This document shows positions 22,927-34,508 of a stretch of 64,000 nucleotides of DNA, one piece after another. Source of the DNA: Pyrenopolyporus hunteri (lineage: Eukaryota > Ascomycota > Sordariomycetes > Xylariales > Hypoxylaceae); contig CADCXC010000003.1 in NCBI GenBank assembly GCA_902806595.1, forward strand, positions 868,001 to 932,000, given 5' to 3'. A program made the translations under genes and the position numbers. The notes under the pieces were generated by a model, which did not search any database, was not told the DNA's origin, and saw nothing but the letters and a program-made list of their open reading frames with translations. The stretch's first letter is position 1; every line of letters starts with the position of its first letter.

Positions 22927-24024
22927 ATGGACGTGGGGGCATCTGTGTTGGATGACGCGAACGGAAAATGGGCGGCGGACTCTACCACTATCGACTTCGA
23001 GCGTCTGTTAAACATGGCTACAGTCTCTACAAACGGCGACCTGGAGAGTTCAAAGCCTATGGAGCAATTCGCCTGTACACGATGCTACGGACAGAAGCTG
23101 CGCTGTGTCCGTAAGAGAAATAGACGCATTTGCGACCGCTGTCTATCTGCGAATGCCGAATGCGTAGATCGGCAACCGCAACGTATAGGGAGACCGGTGA
23201 TCCGCCACACTCTGAAGTCGAGTCCGCAGCAACATAGCCACGGGGTCGGCGGGAGCAATGACGACTACAATGCGGAATTATACCCTTCTGCCCCGGACGA
23301 GCAGCAAGGGAACGGCGAGCCAATGCAATGCACCAGGTCTTCGGCTAACGCATCTCCTGACCAAGACAGCTCCGTAACGCAGTCGACTTCGCGTTCGGCC
23401 TCGGATGTCGATCGCTGGTCATGGCCCAATTCACCCCAAAACGCGCCCACTATTGACTCTGACAGTTCGAATAATATCGTACAAGAGAATAATATCAATT
23501 GTGCCCCAAGCCCGATGCTGGCCAAGTATGGCGAAGTCGACGTGCCCATCGATACTAGCTGGTCTGAACGCTTGTTTCAAACTACAGAGCGCTTCATCGA
23601 GGCGTTGCGAAGCTACGTTGGCTTAGGCACGGGTGCTGGCGATACGATGTAGATGAGAGACGCGGTAGGGGGGCAGGGTAAAGATGGTCATGGTGAAGTC
23701 GACATAGCGACTGGTCTCATGATTGTGAGCTGCTACACGCGACTCTTGCAAATATTCGATGTCGTCGTCTTCGTAATCGAGTCCGTTAGAGAGATGGACT
23801 GTCCGGGGGCATACGTCCGGATCGAGTTTGGAAATTTCACTCCGGCGAAGGACAAGAGCCTCCAGGCCCGCTTGATGGGACAGTATGTTCTACACCTGCT
23901 GGATGGTATATCGGAGGCTGTTGACAAGGCGGTGGGATCGCGGAAACCTTATGCCCGAGCCAGTGCTGAAATCCGGGGAATCGAATCGAAGTTGAAGGAA
24001 CGCATCTTGACTGCTCTGCGTTGA
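22927..24024 (+). pseudogene. aflR-type Zn2Cys6 transcription factor interrupted by an in-frame TAG
   Basis: One frame runs 366 codons and is broken only by TAG at 23,650-23,652, after residue 241. Cysteines 50, 53, 60, 69, 72 and 79 form Cx2Cx6Cx8Cx2Cx6C, the binuclear zinc cluster that binds DNA in fungal regulators. The following RIGRP and Ser/Gln-rich linker are typical of the AflR group that controls secondary-metabolite clusters. The part after the TAG keeps the group's C-terminal domain: HGEVDIATGLMIVSCYTRLL, then FTPAKDKSLQARLMGQYVL and a final helix ending at 24,024. Both halves are collinear in the same frame, so a single nonsense change is the simplest reading. No intron of normal size removes the TAG. 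A truncated DNA-binding protein, stop readthrough or an assembly error are alternatives. No core biosynthetic gene lies beside it. Confidence 0.75.
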
Positions 24025-25016
24025 AGAGTGGCGTGTAACTACCTACTCATCTATCTTTACGACAGGAACTCGAATCTATACTTGGAGCTTGAAACCAAAC
24101 CAGAGCATGGTAGTCTGGCAACAACCTTTTATAGCTAGATCTCGACACGGCCTTTTATCCTAAGATACCCTATTCGCGGCGCGAACTCTATGCGCGCCCT
24201 GGAGTATCACGGCTATGTAGCTCGTGTAAGGCGGTTGTGCTCCCTAATTAATCTAACCTCTCGGAATAAATCGCATCATCTCAAGTGCCTCATGGCCTCG
24301 AACCACGACGACCCCAAGATACCCAAAACGACATTATGCGGGGGCCTCTAACGGGAGCCCCTTATGGAGACTGATCAATCCTGGAGTATCGCAAGGCGCT
24401 GCAGACGCTCAAACGGCTTTATGAAACCCATGACGTTAATTCACACTTCGAGATCGGGCATGCCTGCGTAGAGAGGACCGAAGAAGGTGTTTATAGGAGG
24501 TATCGGAGTTATAGTGGATAATGCTATAGTCTAACGGCTCGAGCATACGTTCAGATGCGTGAGGGGGTGGACGCGGGATCACGGAACAGGCCAATGTACT
24601 GGTCTTTCAACACAGCGTTGGTGTGGATTCACTCCTCTTACAACAATAAAACGCTGAGGATGTCATGGAGGTGAATGCATCTAATGAACTGCTTACGACA
24701 TACAGTGGATCAAACCCTTTATATTGCAGTGGTTGAGCAAACACGTCAGGCGGTGGCCCATGCGCAGGGAATAAACGAAGCTGTAAGTGGGTGCAGCGAC
24801 GATTTTGAATATAATTTTTAGAGTCGTAGGCAAACACGGCGCTCTTGCCGTTACGTCGCGGTACCTAATCCACGTTGTTTTCAACACGGTTTGATCTTCT
24901 GTTTCTTCGACAGCTTCAGAACTTCCTTCTAAACTGCCCTCTCCATCGTTTCCTCGCCATTCCCTTCCCATAAACTGGCATTACCACGACATACTCCTTC
25001 GTATCTGATCATAGCC
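24025..25016. other. Intergenic region
   Basis: No coding signal. The last 150 bases are CT-rich and fit the leader of the membrane-protein gene at 25,017. Confidence 0.55.
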
Positions 25017-25622
25017 ATGGATTATGTTAGCCCCAATGTGGCCTTCGGCATCAATACATTCTACATTGTCATACTTAGCTGCCAGGCGTTCGCGTACACC
25101 TATTTCGCAGCATTCGTCGATCTCGAACTTAGTCCCTACTTCGCCGAGCACGGGACGTGGTGGGACTATAATACCGCCGAGGAAGTCCTCGTCTACCTCA
25201 TCCTTACGGCAGTAATGCTATGGACATCACTTTTCCTCTTGATATACAACACCTGCAGCTGCACCGAACATGGCACCTCTAGGGTCCTCCAGGAAGAACA
25301 ATTGTTGTCAGTCTTCGGCCTTACCGTGCGATACTTCCTCGGTATTTTAGGCATGATTGCCCTCCTCACCTTATCCTGCATCATAGCAAGACAAACAGTA
25401 AGCACCACCAACATCTTCAGTCCTTGATCTTTTATTCTTGAGAAATGTAATTGCTGACTCTCCGTTCTGCAGTGGGCCTGGCGCTACCAATTTGACGAAG
25501 AAGGCCTTGATCACTTGGCGGCAACCTGCCATGGGCTGGCTGCCATGGTCATCGCAAGTTTGGCCATCACGGCAATCGTCCTGACCGTGGTCGTCGTTAC
25601 CGCAATTCGACGACATCTTTAA
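25017..25622 (+). CDS. Small four-helix membrane protein
   Basis: Two exons, 25017-25397 and 25473-25622, encode 176 residues. The intron has GTAAGC, a CTGAC branch and TGCAG, and both sides are phase 0. Four hydrophobic helices are visible: residues about 10-35 (INTFYIVILSCQAFAYTYF), 58-80 (VLVYLILTAVMLWTSLFLLI), 100-122 (VRYFLGILGMIALLTLSCII) and the C-terminal helix in exon 2 (IASLAITAIVLTVVVVTAI). It ends in a basic RRH tail. The order resembles small MARVEL-like or tetraspan fungal proteins, but no family signature is certain. The function is unknown. Confidence 0.7.
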
Positions 25623-26436
25623 CCGCTAGGTACTACGAAGTTCAAGAAGTATCTACTATTTCCAGTCTAATTCTACCGAGTACGAAGTACGGGACAAGCT
25701 GCGGATTAAATGGAAGAAGGGCAAACATGAAGAATGTAGACAGAATGGTGCGCCCCGGAATATTAGGGATAATCAATTCTGATCGGAGGTTGGTAACTGG
25801 AGCCACCAGAAACGTCCATAAGTACTGGGAAATGGCATACCTAACGGAGAGACTTTGCGCTAGCAAGACGGCCATTACTTATTATGGACATGGAGTGATA
25901 TGATGAATAAGTGATGATTGCTCAATAGCTAGAGAATAGGACCAAAATGTCCATATAAGAGAGAAAATATGGCTGGACGCTCATAAAGGTGAGGGTTCCC
26001 ATTGTGGGATAGGGGGTGTTCATGTGCCTTTAACCTATTCTCTTGAAACCCTTCTGGGTTGGTAGCTACACGTCGTGAATGTGATATTAGATGTGTTTGT
26101 GAAGAGACATATTCTACTCGAGATTCGGCTCGTTCTTTACTATAAAGAAGCTGAATGTTTTTTCTTCGGCTATGCCCCTATGCGCTCTGAGATAGTAGGC
26201 GCAACAGTTGCTTCTTACTTCGAACGGGTTTCATAAAGGACTACGTCTAAATTACCAAGCTAAATAGACGGGCAAGCGGAGTTGTATTGAGTTCTCAATA
26301 TTTTTCTGTAAGCATCTTCTGCTATCTGGTGTGCTAACTTTACAACTCTAGTAACTGATATGTAACCGGTTTACTGTGTCGATCGGCAAAGCAGTAACAA
26401 GCTGAACGACTTCCAGTTCACCGACCGCCAGCTCAA
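25623..26436. other. Intergenic region between convergent genes
   Basis: 3' flanks of the membrane-protein gene (+) and the small gene at 26,437 (-). Nothing else is seen. Confidence 0.55.
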
Positions 26437-26841
26437 TTAAGCCTGGTTCCAAATCCCGTTCGCCATCAGATCCACCACCTCGGTGAACTCGTTCTGCTTA
26501 AGCTCATGCGCGAGTATGATGCGGATAGCGTAAGGAGTAGCGTTGAGCGAGTCGATCTGTAGCTTGCGATCTTGGACCACGCGCATGAAATGGGACAGCA
26601 ACTTCTCGAGAGGAAAGGGCCGTTGCGCGCGATAGATGTTCTGAGTTGTGTCTTGGTGGAGGTTCATAATGACGATGTCGATGGCGGGCGGCCCCGCGAA
26701 TTGGGTCCCCGTCGCAGCGCGGAGCTCGCCCGTCTTCGGGTCTTCGAACTTTCCATTCACGATAGGGCGCTTCGCCTCCGAGTCCCAGCCGGAGGAGTGG
26801 AACTCGTCGGGATGGGCTGGTTTAAATGATGAAGAGCTCAT
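26437..26841 (-). CDS. Small hypothetical cytosolic protein
   Basis: An uninterrupted frame of 134 residues starts at an ATG in good context, with a Ser-run MSSSSFKP. It is well balanced in composition, with two amphipathic stretches (FPLEKLLSHFMRVVQDRKLQ and IRIILAHELKQNEFTEVVDL) that look like helices. It has no signal peptide and no membrane segment. The upstream 120 bases contain TATTTATA and other AT-rich elements that could be a promoter. I do not recognise the family. Coding quality (few rare residues, helix periodicity) makes it more convincing than the random frames around it. Confidence 0.6.
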   Translation of the reverse strand: MSSSSFKPAHPDEFHSSGWDSEAKRPIVNGKFEDPKTGELRAATGTQFAGPPAIDIVIMNLHQDTTQNIYRAQRPFPLEKLLSHFMRVVQDRKLQIDSLNATPYAIRIILAHELKQNEFTEVVDLMANGIWNQA

Positions 26842-27594
26842 TTTCCTTGAATATTGTTTTTATAACTCACTTGGATGATGAGTGCGAATTGAATTGATGG
26901 ATTGATGGATGAGAGTGATGGTCGCAATTGGGGATGCGTGTTTGATTGATGAAAGAGGGAAGTCTTGGTCTTCGAGTTTGGGCTTATTTATACCAATTTC
27001 CGTGACATGACAAAACCCGGGTACGGAGGTACTCTGAAGCGTATTTCCTACACTCAGGCAGCAGCCATATTACGACTGAACGTATCATAGCTGCATATAC
27101 CTGTATATGTGTTCTTAGTCTCGAGTGCGACCGCATCTCGGCGGAGATTTTACAAAAGGGGTAACATTCTTACATCCGCCACAGATCGTCGCCCGCAGAG
27201 CACTACTACAAAGGGTGAGGACTGACCTATCTTCCTAAAGTATTAGCAACCCTTACATCTACACTTGCCCGGATGGAGTCCCGAACCAGACTATCGGGTA
27301 CACTAGATACGGGCTAGTTTATATTAATGTGTACCCAGGAAGTCGTACGACGAAAATGTTCCTATACCAATATGTTGTAAGATCGCCTTCGGATCGTGCC
27401 TCGCAGTCACTTATTCAGAAAACGAGGATTTAAGACATGTAAATGCTAGCTGTATTTGATGGCCATCGCTAATGAGTGTTACAGTGTATCCACTACCAGA
27501 GGGATCACCAAGATGCTAAAATCGACAAAGAGTTGTACAACACAGTGATTGCTGAAATGTGTAGTAGACCCGTCCTCTAAACCCTCCTACCACT
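26842..27594. other. Intergenic region
   Basis: Promoter of the minus-strand gene ending at 26,437 and 3' flank of the secreted-protein gene. The sequence ATTTATAC near 26,985 is a possible TATA element about 145 bases upstream of the ATG. Confidence 0.5.
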
Positions 27595-27930
27595 TCAGCC
27601 TGCGGGAGCCATGATATCATGCTTCGATAATTTAGCTAGTGGCTGTGGTTGCGTGTCAGCATATCGTGATTCCCTGGGAGTGTGGAAGGGGAAGTTCTCA
27701 CCTTGGCATCCGCACTTCTTGCAGTCTTCCTTGTCCTTGGGGTGGTAGGTTCCGTAGGAGTCGCACTTCGACTCGGGAGCCAGGCACTTGGAGGGAGGGT
27801 TGAGACCACCAGTGCAGTGGATGGTGTACTTAGCCCTGGGGGCTACTTCGACGGGGGTCGGGGCCGGGTTAGCCAAGGCCAAAGAGCCGAGGAGTCCAGT
27901 GCTGATGAGGAAGAGAGTAGAGAACTGCAT
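27595..27930 (-). CDS. Small secreted cysteine-containing protein
   Basis: The preferred start is the ATG at 27,930, which gives an immediate signal peptide: MQFSTLFLISTGLLGSLALA, with predicted cleavage before NPAP. The mature part has about six cysteines in the first 70 residues (including HCTGG, KCLAP, KCDSY and KKCGC). Read through, the protein has 111 residues. A 66-nt intron (27,634-27,699; GTGAGA, CTGACAC branch, CTAG) is also possible; being a multiple of three, it leaves the same end and shortens the product to 89. The compact Cys pattern fits a small secreted effector-like, antimicrobial-like or cell-wall protein; I cannot tell which. A longer frame upstream to 28,086 encodes a poly-Asn run from a microsatellite and is 5' leader. 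Confidence 0.72.
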   Translation of the reverse strand: MQFSTLFLISTGLLGSLALANPAPTPVEVAPRAKYTIHCTGGLNPPSKCLAPESKCDSYGTYHPKDKEDCKKCGCQGENFPFHTPRESRYADTQPQPLAKLSKHDIMAPAG

Positions 27931-28020
27931 TTTGAATGGTTTGGAGATTGGTTGTAAAGTTGATTGGTGAGTTTGAATTGTTGGTGATGTTGATGATGTT
28001 GAGCTTTGTTGTTTTGCTTG

Positions 28021-28051
<31 letters not shown>
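28021..28051. repeat. GTT trinucleotide microsatellite
   Basis: About nine copies of GTT (AAC/CAA on the transcribed strand), situated 90-120 bases upstream of the ATG of the secreted-protein gene, probably within its 5' leader. Confidence 0.9.
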
Positions 28052-28052
<1 letters not shown>

Positions 28053-28782
28053 CTGATCGAATGAGCACTTGAACGAGCGGGCTCACTGCCCTTATATACC
28101 CGTCGACGGCAAGGCAATTGTCTCTGCCACCGTGGAAAAGACTCTGTCTTGTCCGTTGAACTATGAAGCTTCATCACGATCTTCAGTAAGCTGATTTCTG
28201 TCGTTGCGGAGATCATTGTGTGGTTCCATAAAAATCTTAGAGGCTTATTCGTAATACCACAATGCGAGCATCAACCCTCGGTTCCGCTTCAATCCTACGG
28301 CTTTGGGAGCACATATCTTTACGCAGATCATACCTCTAAACTTGGCCCCGATGACTGAATACAGAAATCCGTCCCAAGTCTGTAATTCGTAGTACAACGA
28401 AATCGGCATTTTAAATAGAAAGATTAACGTAAGCCGCTTCGACCTTCCAGCCAGAAAGACAATCATTCTGACAATACAACAAAAGAAACTAAGACAAATG
28501 TAAAACATATACACCGACTAAGCGCCAATGACGACATTTTCAGACGACTCGTGAGAAATATACCTCGTAATCAATTCCTTCGATCCACTGCGTCCGTAAG
28601 GGAAATGTAATTAATGATTGACGTTGAGTCCAAAGATGAATCTCAATAGCAACTATTTCCGCATCTTTTCCATCCCAGATTCGAAGTCTTGCTGTTTTGA
28701 CGTAAGATCAACTAGGTAAACGTTCAACTACCAAGAAATTTCCGTATAATAGCTGTCGTCAGCGTCTTTGCCAATATATTGG

Positions 28783-28808
28783 ATCGACTCGACGTGGGTC
28801 GAGTCGAT
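28783..28808. repeat. Perfect 11-bp inverted repeat with 4-bp loop
   Basis: ATCGACTCGAC at 28,783-28,793 is followed by GTGG and its exact reverse complement at 28,798-28,808. It could form a stable hairpin or be a dimeric protein-binding site. It lies in a gene-poor interval with no adjacent start. Confidence 0.85.
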
Positions 28809-30356
28809 TCTTCATCGTTTCCCCTCTGAAATCCTATGTACTCTGTGTGCGACGGTAACACGGCTGTCTGGTCCCAAAGTCAGTCCGCCATTTGTCAATG
28901 AACGTAGGTAACTATTAATCTAATGGGGGCGGTCAATCGCTCTCTGACTCTCGTCACTCAACGCTTCCTGCTCGAGGACGCGTACTCTTAACCATAACCA
29001 TTATCATTCAAAGTTCGGTGGAAATTGTTCTAACTATAGTCTCGAAGAGGACGAAAGGAGTGGATGAGGTGTATGGTTTGTACGTGCGTTTGGACTCTTG
29101 CGTCATCTGACAATGATATCGCAACATCATTTCAAAAAATACAGGAGATCTATCCTGCCTCGGGGAAATTTGGCGCTTGGTCTTGTCCACACGACATTAA
29201 TTATAGATACAGCTCTTCGTTTGACACGTCGTAGGCACGCCCAATAGTAGTACTATCTGTCACACATTACTCAAGCGGTTGTACCGTAGCTTACAAGTGT
29301 CCTCCCCATCGACCTATCGACCTAGCAAGTAGGTATTTGCTTATCCTCAAATCTACTATGTTCCTTTAAGATATCTCACGTAGGGTATTAGTCCTAGCAG
29401 GCTCTTTTCACCTTAGGGGGACCATTTGGTTGATGAGGCGCATCCGCGGCAGCGTCGATAACACTCCCTAACTACCTGTCGACGCTACCAGGTGATGACG
29501 TTTCCGAATCCCTTTATTTCCTAGAGAGCTTCTTTTTAATTTTTATTAAAGCCTAGCCCATTATGTAGTAGATATTATGACTCGGTGACTGGCGATTGGA
29601 CTGAATGACAATAGTTAATTAGGGATCAGCGTGTGATAACAAACCCTGGGGGCACTATGAAGGCTCCTAGGTATAATACTTGTATTATAATCAGATCTGA
29701 ATTTAATTGGTGGAGACTAACTATCAAAAGCTATATTATATGCCATTAATTGATTTTTAGTTAGGAATTTATCTTACACATTTTATTGAAAGCGAACATT
29801 ATCTTAGCTTCGTAAAGGCGACTTATATCAGCGGGTTTAATTGTTTATATTGTCTGTTTTTGTTGTAAAACTATGGTTAAGAATTGACGGCAATGTAGTG
29901 GTAGAATCTCGCAAGGTACCTGTTTGTAAGGTAAGGGGACGGAGCGGTTAGGTGAGTCTAAGTACCCATCTAGGCGGGATGTTATAGCGTAAGCGGGGTA
30001 GCTTGGCGGGTATGTACTTGTACCTAGATAGCTAGATTAGGGACCCGACCGGTACTTATATTGTCGTCGCTGGATTTTCGGCACGGTGTGGAATTCGAAA
30101 GACATGAAACTTGGGTGGTGCTATGAGGAGAAAAGAGGAAGAAAATTAAAGCGCGGCTCTTCGAGCCGTGGTTTTGTACAAGCGAGTCGGCGGCTTCGCC
30201 GCCCCCCGTCTTGGTGCCGGTCGTCCAGCAGGGCTGGGCTACCGCGCCGATCCGTGACAATTCTCGTCGTCTTGAACGGGATTTGCAAGTAATGCAGATT
30301 TACCTTGCAAGCATCTTCATGAAACTGTTTTATTGTTAGATTTATTTATTTCCTTT

Positions 30357-30412
30357 TCTTTCTTTCTTTCTTTTTTTTTAAAAAAAAAAAGACAAAAAAG
30401 AAAAAAACACTC
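30357..30412. repeat. Polypyrimidine-polypurine switch tract
   Basis: A CTTT-repeat and T-run switches directly into an A-run and AAAAAG-type repeat on the same strand, making an imperfect T/A palindrome. No gene is attached. Confidence 0.8.
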
Positions 30413-31622
30413 AAGACCGTTAGAGTAAGGTAAATTTACACATAAAGGGGTCGAATATCCGAAATATCTCGTGTGGATCATTCCCTTGGGTGCTTACTCA
30501 GTACTGCGTTAAACGCAGTGGACATTGGCCGTGTTTTTTTCATGATCCAACGGAACCAAATATTTGAATATGCTCCAATTTTTATCGCATTGCCATGTTG
30601 TTCACCTGATATATAACCTATATATTCTACATCGTATGTTTGAGTAGCTTTTGGTTGATGGTGAGCCGAGCCGTACTTAGAGATGCTGGGTTTGGTGATG
30701 TTATCTTAATACGTGGAATAGTGACAGGAAACCTCCATGCGCCTAGGTTGCGCCGTCCCGGCTAGATGGAGACATCTCTCCCATTGCTAAAGATCTTATA
30801 AGCCTTTGGAACTGATATCGTATGGATGCAATCATGACGTCAGATTCAAGAGCTCAGGGTCTAATAATCCACAACCATACGATATGGCTCCAGTCAGCGG
30901 ATTCCATATATATAAGCTGGTAGATAAATGCCGTGCTATGCCTTACTGTGCCGCTATGCAGCATGTGTGGGCATGGCTGGATAGTATTAGGATGACCCTA
31001 TACCCTGGCAGATCAGAAAAGCTTCTTTAGCCCTTCGCGCGCGATAATGCTCCATTCGTTATGCATGAGAGCCAGGCCTACCTTTTTGAAATCCTCCTTG
31101 CCGGCGCTTCTTCGGGGGCGCCATCTCTATGTATGTGTTCGCGCTGGTCGGGTCTGCTTGACTCCTGGAAGTGTCTTCTGCTTCGAATATGATATTAGCG
31201 TTAAACTATTATACCATGAAACCTACTCCTCGGTAGGGTAACCTATTTCGGCATCTTACGGCACATAAACACATACGCTGAATAACCAAACGCTTCTCCA
31301 TGTTCAGAGGATTTGGGTAGCCCTGGTCGCCTGCGAGCCGGGTTCAGTAAGTGATCGCCATGGGGCTGATGTAGTAGTGGCATAGCCCAAGGGCTATGCT
31401 TCTACCCCGGGACGGGATCAAAACGATGCTCACGTCAGGGCCGTCCTTTAGGCAAATATTTCTGCGAGTTGACGTCTCTATTTCGACTATAGAGAGCTTT
31501 TCTTTCTCGGATTGGCATGCGCTGCTTCCGCTTTCGTGCCTTGTGCGACTTTGCTTCATGGCGATATCACCTCAGAATTGAACTGCTTCCATGAAATTTT
31601 TTTTTCGCCCGAGCCGGATAAT

Positions 31623-33107
31623 ATGCATCCTAACATTGGCCTGATTCTAGGTTTTATATTCGTCGTAAGTATTAGCCATTTCTGCTGCATGTCGGCACCC
31701 GCTGCCTAACCCTTAAGACACGCGCTTCGTAAGAAACATATGTCTATTTCCCACGCCCTAATCGCCGTACTATAACCTGGAAAAGGGATTGACAAGATCT
31801 CGGCACTGCAGTATTCTTCACTTATAGGATATCTTCGATCGAAATGTTGGAAAGATCCAACATCCAAATTCTTCCAACCCCGACGTGCACACGTTCCCAT
31901 ATACTCAGCACATCGAATACAAGAAGCCGTACAATATGCCAACCAGATGGGAGCAGAATGGCAACCACAGGGGAGCCTAAGGGAACCGCCCGAGCTGTGT
32001 ATAGGCATCCCCTCAGTGCAAAGAGAGGGTATATCCTATCTAAAATCAACATTGGGCTCACTCCAACACGGCCTAAGCGTAGAAGAGAGAGCCGGTCTTC
32101 GCTTCGTCGTACTCCTCGCTCATACCGACCGTACAAGACATCCGGAGTACGATCAGCAGTGGCTCTTGAATATGGCCGATATACTACCTTCTTATCATGA
32201 TGACCCGGAGGTATTAGCTCTTGCTACAATCATGGAGCACGACAAGATCCACGAAGTTAAGGCCAAGCTTGATTATTCGATCGTTATGGAAGAATGCGAG
32301 AAGACGGGAGCGCCGTATATCTTGATCATCGAGGACGACGTGGTTTTCATGGACGGATGGCGGCACCGGACTATGCAAGCACTGGACTTGGCCACCAAGA
32401 AGTCCTGGGAGATGGGGCACAGAGACTGTAAGGCTTGCACGTTCGCTATATGACGATGCGATATATATGACCTTGCTTACCTGACCGATGACATAGTTCT
32501 ATACTTGCGTCTATTCTATTACGAGGGCCTTCTGGGGTGGAACTCGGAATCCTGGCCGATATATCTAGGCTGGTCCATCGTCGCGGCGACTACTGTTTTG
32601 TGTGCCTTGCTCCTGACGCGGCGGTACATTCCCGCGGCGCGCCTTTACCTAACTCGCTCCGAATTATTCCTCGTTACATTCGTCTTTACGCCTCTTCTGA
32701 TAATTCTCGTCTTCGCGGCAGGAGGCAACTGCGTCTTACCACGGCCCGCCGGCGTACACCTTATGCCCAAACATGCGTGTTGCGGTCAGGGGCTCGTGTT
32801 TCCCCACGCGACTGTGTTAGACGAATTGCTGCCCCTTTTCCGCAGTAATAGGAGTTCGAAGATACCTACCGACAGCTTTATAGAAAACTACGCGGATGCG
32901 ACCGGGGGCTTGCGCTGGGCACTGACGCCGGTAGTGATGCAGCATGTCGGCGGGAAAAGTAGCCACGGCGTGTTTAGGGGTGAATATGGGAATATGACAC
33001 CGAGCCGTCTATGGAACTTCGGCTTCGAAGAGAATGATGCCGAGAGCTTGGCTACGGAGCATTCTTGGGTAAAATCTCAGATGAAGGAGGAAAAAGAAGG
33101 ATCATAA
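31623..33107 (+). CDS. PGAP4-like (GT109-type) integral-membrane glycosyltransferase
   Basis: Three exons, 31623-31664, 31812-32427 and 32497-33107, give 422 residues. Junctions are phase-consistent: the first intron starts GTAAGT and ends GCAG, and the second starts GTAAGG and ends ATAG. The tiny first exon plus the start of exon 2 forms one N-terminal membrane anchor. A GT-A catalytic fold follows, with IGIPSVQREGISYLKSTL and the acidic metal-binding motif IIEDDVVF (Glu188, Asp189, Asp190). Two helices (about 239-260 and 276-296) then interrupt the fold as a hairpin, and the domain resumes with a Cys-containing segment. A transmembrane hairpin inside a GT-A domain is the hallmark of PGAP4/TMEM246, which adds GalNAc to GPI anchors in the animal Golgi. 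The fungal substrate is not known. An alternative is another DUF-annotated fungal glycosyltransferase. Confidence 0.78.
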
Positions 33108-34474
33108 CATGGCGTGTTTTTGACGAGTCTGGCGTGTTTTATGTTCCGGCGCCGGGGCAGATTTAACTGGGCATGCTGGGCCGCATAACAACATATTCTC
33201 ATACGGTCATGCAAAACGGAGTGGTTATACTCACATGCACTTGCAGGTCCCTCGGATGCAAGAGTGTATATATCAAGAGAGGAATCTCCGTGGGACTTAC
33301 AAGTAGATGTCTATCTACTTGTAGAGTGAATTCTTAACGTAAATAAGGGATCATCTTTGGCGATTACCTCCTTAAAAGGTATGTGCTGTATTCCGGCTGG
33401 GTGCTTTGGTTGAGTGGGATGTCGATCCTGGATCCTGAAATCGGGTCAATAGGTAGTTTTATCCATGTACATTTAAAACCTTTTAACACGCCTTTCGATT
33501 AATTTACCGCTTAAATATTTGCTATTTAAAAGTTAACCAATGTGATGATAAATATACTGGCGATGGAATAGCAATCAGTCAAAATTCTGTCAGTATTGAC
33601 CCGCCAGTGAAAGGAGTTAATGAACCCCCCCCAACAGCGGGATGAATGCCCTATATTATAGCGGATACCCACTGAGTCACAGTTGATGTTTAGCATACAA
33701 AATTCTCTTTAGGTACTTCGTATCATTGTGTGATTTCGTGGGCTATAAATGCCGGCTAGTGCCACCCCTGATAAAGCCTCCTAGCAGCTGGCCAACGCCA
33801 ACGTTTACAGTATTGATAGAATCCTCGGTAGTATCATTAATACGGATTATAATATAAGATTTGGTAAATTCTACGAATCCAACCTATGTCATGAGCCAAT
33901 ATTTGAAGCTCTGATCATTTTAACCCCGGACGATTAAACATATTACACTGCTTCATCATATACATAAATATATACCTAGGTATATATAAGTATACGCACA
34001 ATAGGCGATAATGCCAGCTCGTGCCCGAGTAGGGCAAACACTGTCGAGTGTTACGCCCTAGCAAAGTGAAATGAAGCTTTGGGATGTGTGGCCGGAGGGC
34101 CAATACGCTCTGGTGGTATATACAGCTATGGGCTCATCACCGTGGTATTAAACCGTATCCTTCGAATTTGGAATGAGAATTCTTTATAAGAATTTTTGAA
34201 AGAATGACTGGTGCCTATGTCACGTCACGGTCTTGTTTGATCGTATGGCGGGGGCTAGGTGTACAGTGGGTGACCGACGGCAAGGTGGGGGAAGACTTCG
34301 CCGCCCCACCGAGCCTGTGTTGGATTTCGCAGCTCTGCAAGTTGTGGCTCGCTTTCTCCCTTTTTACTTCCCTATAGCTTCAACGAAATCCGACCCTAGT
34401 CAATAGGAACTACCGCCGCAACACCCCGTTATACACCGGGCATTCGTATTTCATTGAAGACACTACTCATCTAA
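33108..34474. other. Intergenic region
   Basis: No gene is seen. An eight- to nine-base C run occurs near 33,626, and an imperfect AT-palindrome (ATATATACCTAGGTATATAT) near 33,968-33,988. Confidence 0.5.
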
Positions 34475-34508
34475 CTGAGGAATCTGAGGAATCTGAGGAA
34501 TCTGAGGA
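34475..34508 (+). repeat. 9-bp tandem repeat abutting a start codon
   Basis: Nearly four copies of CTGAGGAAT end two bases before the ATG at 34,511. The repeat therefore forms the last 35 bases of the 5' leader and sets the start-codon context (GAGGAAAATGG). Copy-number change would alter leader length without touching the protein. Confidence 0.9.

Larger units (their letters stand above)
27931..31622. other. Long gene-poor interval
   Basis: About 3.7 kb without a supportable gene. It contains the GTT repeat in the leader of the secreted-protein gene, the 11-bp inverted repeat at 28,783, an AT-rich stretch at about 29,520-29,880 and the T/A tract at 30,357. The frames at 28,245-28,514 (-) and 30,806-31,241 (+) lack protein character. 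Confidence 0.5.
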
